From the NCBI GenBank assembly GCA_020747065.1, contig JAGMVK010000009.1:1612001-1676000 (forward strand): 64,000 bases of DNA. Reading direction: 5' to 3'. Origin of the DNA: Cadophora sp. MPI-SDFR-AT-0126. Its lineage: Eukaryota; Ascomycota; Leotiomycetes; Helotiales; Ploettnerulaceae. The position numbers and the translations under genes were made by a program. Position 1 is the first letter of the stretch. Each line of letters starts with the position of its first letter. The notes under the pieces were generated by a model that did not search any database, was not told the origin of the DNA, and was given only the letters and a program-made list of their open reading frames with translations. This document shows, in pieces, positions 59,189-64,000 of this stretch.

Positions 59189-59851
59189 GCTCAGCATCAC
59201 GCGTATTTACAGAAGAGACGCTCTACGTGTTTGCCAAAAGAAACCTCAACATGCCATGGCAACCCTTGACGCTCTCGAGAAGGAGAATATTTTGGACATG
59301 ATCAGATTTCTTGCACTTCACGAGACAATTTTATGCCAAGTAAGCAAGTCTTGTGATTAAAGTGCTTCGAAAATTTGGAGAGTCGGTCGTCGTAAACTCA
59401 CCCCGTATTTCTAGAAATATAGTTGCTAACTGACCATAGATACCTTGGTCCTTCCTCCCACCAACACGCTTCGAATTGGCCGATCCTAGCCTCTCAAATC
59501 TACATCACGGCTATCTGCCCAATCCTCCACCAGATCTCGAGACCCGTGGACACATGATCTCCCATTTCCTAAATCTTGAGCTTCTTCTGTCTGTAAACAC
59601 TCGTTGCGACCATCCAGTTCGCTCATCGATGGATTTGGATAATATAGCTACGGAATTTGAAAGATGTTTTCAAGATGGTCCACGCCGCAAGTTTAAAGCT
59701 CACAGCTGCTTACCATCGTGCCACAGAGTCCACAATTACATCACAACTCAGGCTCTTCGAGATGATGGAACTAGTCCACGCGTTCTCATGGTGCATGATG
59801 CTCATCGAAGCAGCCCAAGCGGAGACGAACTCTGGAGAGGTAACTGGATAG
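59189..59851 (+). pseudogene. Frameshifted gene remnant, family not recognised
   Basis: A frame ending LHETILCQ (to 59339) is joined by a canonical intron (GTAAGC at 59340, CTAAC branch, ATAG ending 59439) to IPWSFLPPTRFELADPSL and onward. The protein-like frame ends near 59650 at DLDNIATEFERC. It then continues one frame over as FKMVHAASLKLTAAYHR, SQLRLFEMMELVHAFSWCMMLIE to the stop near 59851. Both halves look coding, so a single-base indel around 59650-59662 is the simplest explanation. No intron donor fits there. The 5' limit is uncertain. The C-terminal helices resemble parts of fungal regulators but not enough to name a family. Confidence 0.45.
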
Positions 59852-59995
59852 ATTAGTAGTTGAGCTTAGGTAGATAGGATCAACAACTCTCTGGCTTTCA
59901 ATGCCTCAAGATGATCACAGAACTTTGCGTCGAACGCTATTTGGGGACCAGCACAGTCCTCGTTTCCAATGAAGGTCGCTGGGTGGTTCTTCCTA

Positions 59996-60129
59996 TCCCC
60001 TAAATTGCCGTAAACACACTTTTTAGCGGCACAGCGCTGAAGCGGGCCGCTTAGTCTGCCTGTATTGTAAGGGATGAACGCTATCGGACTACCGCGCAGA
60101 AAGTGTGTTTGGTACTACAGTTAAGGGGA
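59996..60129. mobile_element. 134-bp MITE-like element with TA target-site duplication
   Basis: The left end TCCCCTAAATTG...AAACACACTTTTT and the right end (reverse complement TCCCCTTAACTG...AAACACACTTTCT) form imperfect terminal inverted repeats of about 35 bp. They are flanked on both sides by TA (59994-59995 and 60130-60131). There is no open frame inside. TA duplication and size point to a non-autonomous Tc1/mariner- or pogo-type element. Confidence 0.75.
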
Positions 60130-61634
60130 TAATTTCTTCCTTTATCTTCCTCTCAAACACGGCGGTTTCAGTTACTTGAGATGGGAGTGGCAACATGGGC
60201 AGATCTGTTTCCGGGAATGATTCTCCCACAGAAAGCGGTGAAATAATATTTCTTCATTCTAATGTTTCAAAATGCAATCGCTGCTATCCGTACCATTCAA
60301 GAGCTGCTGTCAAGAATACCTTTTCTTATAATTGTTGATAGCCATCCCAAAGCAGTGATTTAACCGAGTGCGGGGTAAAGAGTTTGTATTGACTGCCACC
60401 AAGAACTCAATTCTCACTCATCACCAATTTTCTTCCCACAAAACTAAGAAGGCGTAAACACTTTCTATTTGGCTGATAACGCTTCTCGATATTGATGGTA
60501 ACACGCTGAACCTCTCTGTAAGCACTTTGTTGTGCCTGTTTTCAACATCTCCTCTTCGTCAGCAACTGATCGACACATGAAAATCGCTGCAGATGTTGCT
60601 GGCAATTAACTTGCCTTAATCTTTCTCATGCACGACTCACAGCCGGATGACGGTCGATCATTGACTCCACTATATTGCTGCTCCATGGCAACGTTCATCA
60701 CAGACTCAATGGCGCCTCTGCTCACAAGTCATCAGCAAGAGTCAAAGAGTTGGCAACACAAACTCAATGATGCATCGACTCATAAGTCAACAGTAGGAGT
60801 CAAAAAGTTGCGCGACACGAGATGATGTCTGAACTCCCGCAATCATCCGAACGCGCTTCTGTACGCACATTTCGGTCCAACTCGAACCAGCATAACTCAA
60901 AATTACTATGCAAGAGGGCTGAAGCTTTTCCAATACTGGACGGAGCTTTGCGCCATTTTTGGAAGAGGGGAATGGGATAGAGACAGTGTCTTCATAGTTG
61001 GTAGACATCTACGTAAAATGACTTCCGGACAAGAGGTGGGATTTGTGATTGGTTGTCTGAAAAGGCTACTTAAGCTAACCCAGCTGCAGATATACATGCT
61101 TAATATACTTACGTTCTCCAGGACCAGGTATCAACCAGGCTCGAGAAAGCGTCATCGGTATCAAAATTGTCTCGAACTTTACTGAGCAGCCGAAGCGTGC
61201 AACACCACACTGTTGGTCACTTGCATGAAATTGAACCTCGGATGGAAAGAAGGGCTAGAGAGGGAGGTATTATATGGCGAGATTGGCCAGAGAAAGTTAA
61301 GGTAAAGATAGACAAACAATTGAAAGGAATGCTAGCACTACATAACTCCATCACCAACCCATGAGAAACTGTCAAGTGAGAAGAAAGAATCGAAACGATG
61401 GTGCTGTTTCCCCTATCCTATCCTGCCCTCAACAAAAATTATTACACCAACGATGACAAGCCGAACGAGGAATAACTGTGATGAGACAACTACGTGACAG
61501 TTCAGCTCCAGCCGATTCCCACCCTTCAACATCTAAACAACCCCACCAATCTACTTCCTCCCTCTCTTAAGCACATCCCTCACATCCCGCTCATCTTGTT
61601 CCCAGAAATTCTCCAAACCTTCATCCTCAGGCTA
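60130..61634. other. Intergenic region, 1.5 kb
   Basis: No gene was supported. It holds an imperfect 40-bp direct repeat (60721-60819) and the 3' flank of the zinc-finger gene. Confidence 0.5.
60721..60819. repeat. Two imperfect 40-bp direct repeats, 58-bp period
   Basis: 60721-60760 and 60779-60819 share CTCA-AAGTCA-CAG-A--AGTCAAA-AGTTG---ACAC with about 80% identity by eye. Confidence 0.65.
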
Positions 61635-64000
61635 CTACTGACCAACTGTCCTCCGTTTACCCACTCTCCTCGGCGCCGCCGCACTATCGGCAGACACAGC
61701 AGCCATCGCCCTCGTCACCCTCCTCGATCCAGGAGCAGGATTAAGTCCCTTCTCTCCCGCATCATCCTCCTCAACGTCTCCCTGCTGCTCTTGATCAACT
61801 TTTCTGCCCGGTCTACCACTGCCAGCCTCCGTCTTCATCTTCTTCGCCTTCCTCATGATAGGAACCCACACTAAATCAGAGGAGAGCTCCCCACCAACAG
61901 CACTAGTAGATATCATATCCTCACCATCATCCACAGCCGCATTCTTACGTTTCGAGCCCGTCACCGGAGCACGCGATTTGTCAGTACGGGTACGGCGGGG
62001 TGTAGGTGTTGCAGGTAGTTTTCTGAATGCCCGTGTAGGAGGTGTGGGAGCAAAGCCAGCTTGGGTGGCATTACTAGGGTTGGTACTTCCTGTGAGAGAC
62101 CCTGATGAGAGAACGTTGCTACTGCTCGAAGCGAGGGTGAAGTTGTTGCTTCCAAGTCCGTCGAACCTGGCGTTAGTGGCATCAGTTAAGCCAAAAGCTT
62201 TCTTCCTAGAATCCAACTCTGCCGCTGCCCGCCCAAGAATGACAGTAGCTTTCGATCGTCTCTTAGCCTCCTTACTCTCCGCACCTTCAACCTTGCTATC
62301 GGCTTCCTCGACTTTACTCATCGCTTCGGCAATATGGTCTGGGAGGTGCAGTTCGTCGAGAAGAGGGTATTCTTCTTTTAAAGTAGCGAGCTCGGCATGG
62401 AGGGTGAAGGCGTTGGCCCGGAGGGTGCGGATTCGCTCGTCGGCCACTTTGCTGGTGTGTTTCTCTTTGGCTTGTTTTACGCTGATAAGGAGTCAGTATC
62501 TATGTATTATGCGTTGAATACTATCAATGATAAGATCAAAGTCTACTTACCCAAGAAGATTACCAGCCTTATCAATCGCCGCCCGTTCCTGCTCTTCCGC
62601 CTCCCTCTTATGAGTTTTACGCGGATGTGTCTGAGTCTCTACTTGCTGGAAATGCGTTCCAGCATTCGCGGCAGTGTCAGCCAATTTCTGGAGGGTCGCA
62701 TGAGCTTCTCTGAAATCAGGAAGACGTCTTTTGAATTCAGAGAGTGCTGCATGTAGAGCAGCGCTGTGGCAGGCTGGACCGCTAGATACCATGACTGTGG
62801 AGGCGCTCTGGACAGGGGCATTCGGTGGAACGCGGCCAGCGGCGAGGCGAGGTGGATCACAAACATGTTCATGGAAATGCTCATGGATGTCTCTGAAATG
62901 ATCCACGATGTCTTGCCTTCTATAATTGTCGAATGTCGTTTGGCAGAAATGGCACTTAGCCTCGCCAGCAAGGTCATAATACTGGTCCGTCGGAGAGCCA
63001 CCAGCATTATCACTTCCTTTCTCGAGTCGTACCAGCATCCGCTCACGAGCTAGTACGGCTTGTTCTTTGGCGCTTACTTCGTTCTGGTGATAAAGAATAT
63101 TGACTCGACCGGCGGCGCTTTTGAGCCTTTGGTCTTCCGCAGCTACAATTAATTAGTCTACTGAGCATTGAAAATGGACTTTATCATGTACGCACCTTGA
63201 GACAACTCATGGGTCTCTGTCACAGCTGAGGCAGGCTCCCGACGATAACACTCATTATTATGAGAAGTCGATTCAAGAGCCGAAAGACTCGCAAGATGTT
63301 TGCCACATCGCTTACAATAATTCCCTGAACCACCATTGGGGACTCTACAACGCCTGAAATGTGACTGTTGCTCTTGGGGACCGAGGAGAGCAAGATTAAG
63401 TCCGCATCGGATACAGAAATATCCACTGCCGCATGATTTATGCTCTTTGCGCTTTTCCGAAATTGGTGTTTTTCTTCTCCCACAGCTCTGACAGTGGATT
63501 GGATCCGGTGCTCCATGCTCTCGGACTGGTGTGTTGCGTGTACAAACGCGACCATGGTGGGCGCTTTCGGCAGGTGTACATGCTAGCACGTCAAAGCCGC
63601 AGCGGTCACAAAATTTGAGTGCACCGGGGACATGACTGGCGATGTGGGTGGTGACATCTTCTGCGGAGCTACTTTTTAGGTCAAGGTTACAGATTGGACA
63701 TCTCGTGTCGTCCCAGAAATGTTTAATGTCTTCGCTTTCTCTCTTGGCAAAGTCTGCGAGAAGATGCTGTTTCTTTTGCGCAATGGTGAAGAGAGCCCAG
63801 TTTTCTCCGCACATTGGACATCTTCCAATGGAATTGAGCAGATCCATATGGCTTTTATAATGTGCCATCTTGGCATCGTTGTCGTATGCTTTGAACGTTT
63901 CTGAGCATATTGGACAGCCCATCTCCCTCTCGAGGACATGGTTCAGGAGTTTCCGATTCTCCTTACGAAGCTGGAGGATATCCGTTGGAGTGAGGTGCTG
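61635..64000 (-). CDS. Multi-zinc-finger nuclear protein, 5' end beyond the window
   Basis: The frame enters from the right edge. Exons are 64000-63196, 63142-62551 and 62481-61635, with introns of 53 and 69 nt; 747 residues are visible. The N-terminal visible part has a basic leucine-like helix (TDILQLRKENRKLLNHV). At least six CxxC...H/C modules follow: CPICSETF, CPMCGENW, CPICNLDL, CDRCGFDV, CQSCGRRK with CIRCGLNL, and CKRCGKHL. Exon 2 adds a C2H2-type finger (CHFCQTTF...HFRDIHEHFHEHVC). A coiled region and a basic, Ser-rich tail with KRKN and RKAKKMK nuclear-localisation-like patches close the protein. It probably binds nucleic acid or acts as a scaffold; no named family was recognised. 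The start codon lies beyond base 64000. Confidence 0.8.

Overview
The window is from a filamentous ascomycete (Pezizomycotina). Genes carry several 47-100 bp GT-AG introns with CTAAC/CTGAC-like branch points. Gene families typical of this group are present: HET, 2EXR, Zn2Cys6 regulator, OPT transporter, secreted saponin hydrolase, CENP-U/Ame1. Placement in Leotiomycetes is a guess from general resemblance. All exon boundaries were derived by hand from splice signals and reading-frame continuity.

Layout. 1-9.3 kb: a 3'-truncated GH106-type rhamnosidase gene (minus), a CENP-U/Ame1 inner-kinetochore gene, an unrecognised nuclear-looking protein and a GMC oxidoreductase. 9.6-10.7 kb: a PAQR/hemolysin-III gene with three in-frame nonsense codons (pseudogene). 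12-25.7 kb: a compact plant-glycoside locus with a secreted saponin-hydrolase-like protein, a sugar-porter MFS transporter, a cytosolic GH1 beta-glycosidase, a Zn2Cys6 regulator and a cytosolic GH78 alpha-L-rhamnosidase. It contains two divergent promoters. 26.6-30.3 kb: two 2EXR genes. 32.3-42.6 kb: a MARVEL-like membrane protein, a HET-domain protein, a zinc-finger plus C-terminal membrane protein, and a large conserved fungal protein. 42.6-51.5 kb: about 9 kb with no confident gene, holding simple-sequence tracts, a G-quadruplex candidate and one possible small spliced gene. 51.5-57.6 kb: an OPT peptide transporter and an AnmK-family sugar kinase homologue with altered signature motifs. 58.4-60.1 kb: broken gene remnants (one 2EXR-like) and a 134-bp MITE with TA target-site duplication. 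61.6-64 kb: a multi-zinc-finger protein that runs off the right edge.

How the genes may work together. The core locus reads as a complete uptake pathway for a rhamnose-bearing plant glycoside, probably a triterpenoid saponin. The secreted saponin hydrolase would release the sugar chain outside the cell and the MFS porter would import it. Cytosolic GH78 (possibly with GH106) would remove rhamnose and GH1 would remove the next beta-linked hexose, under the adjacent Zn2Cys6 regulator. The enzyme families are read from sequence; the pathway and substrate are inference.
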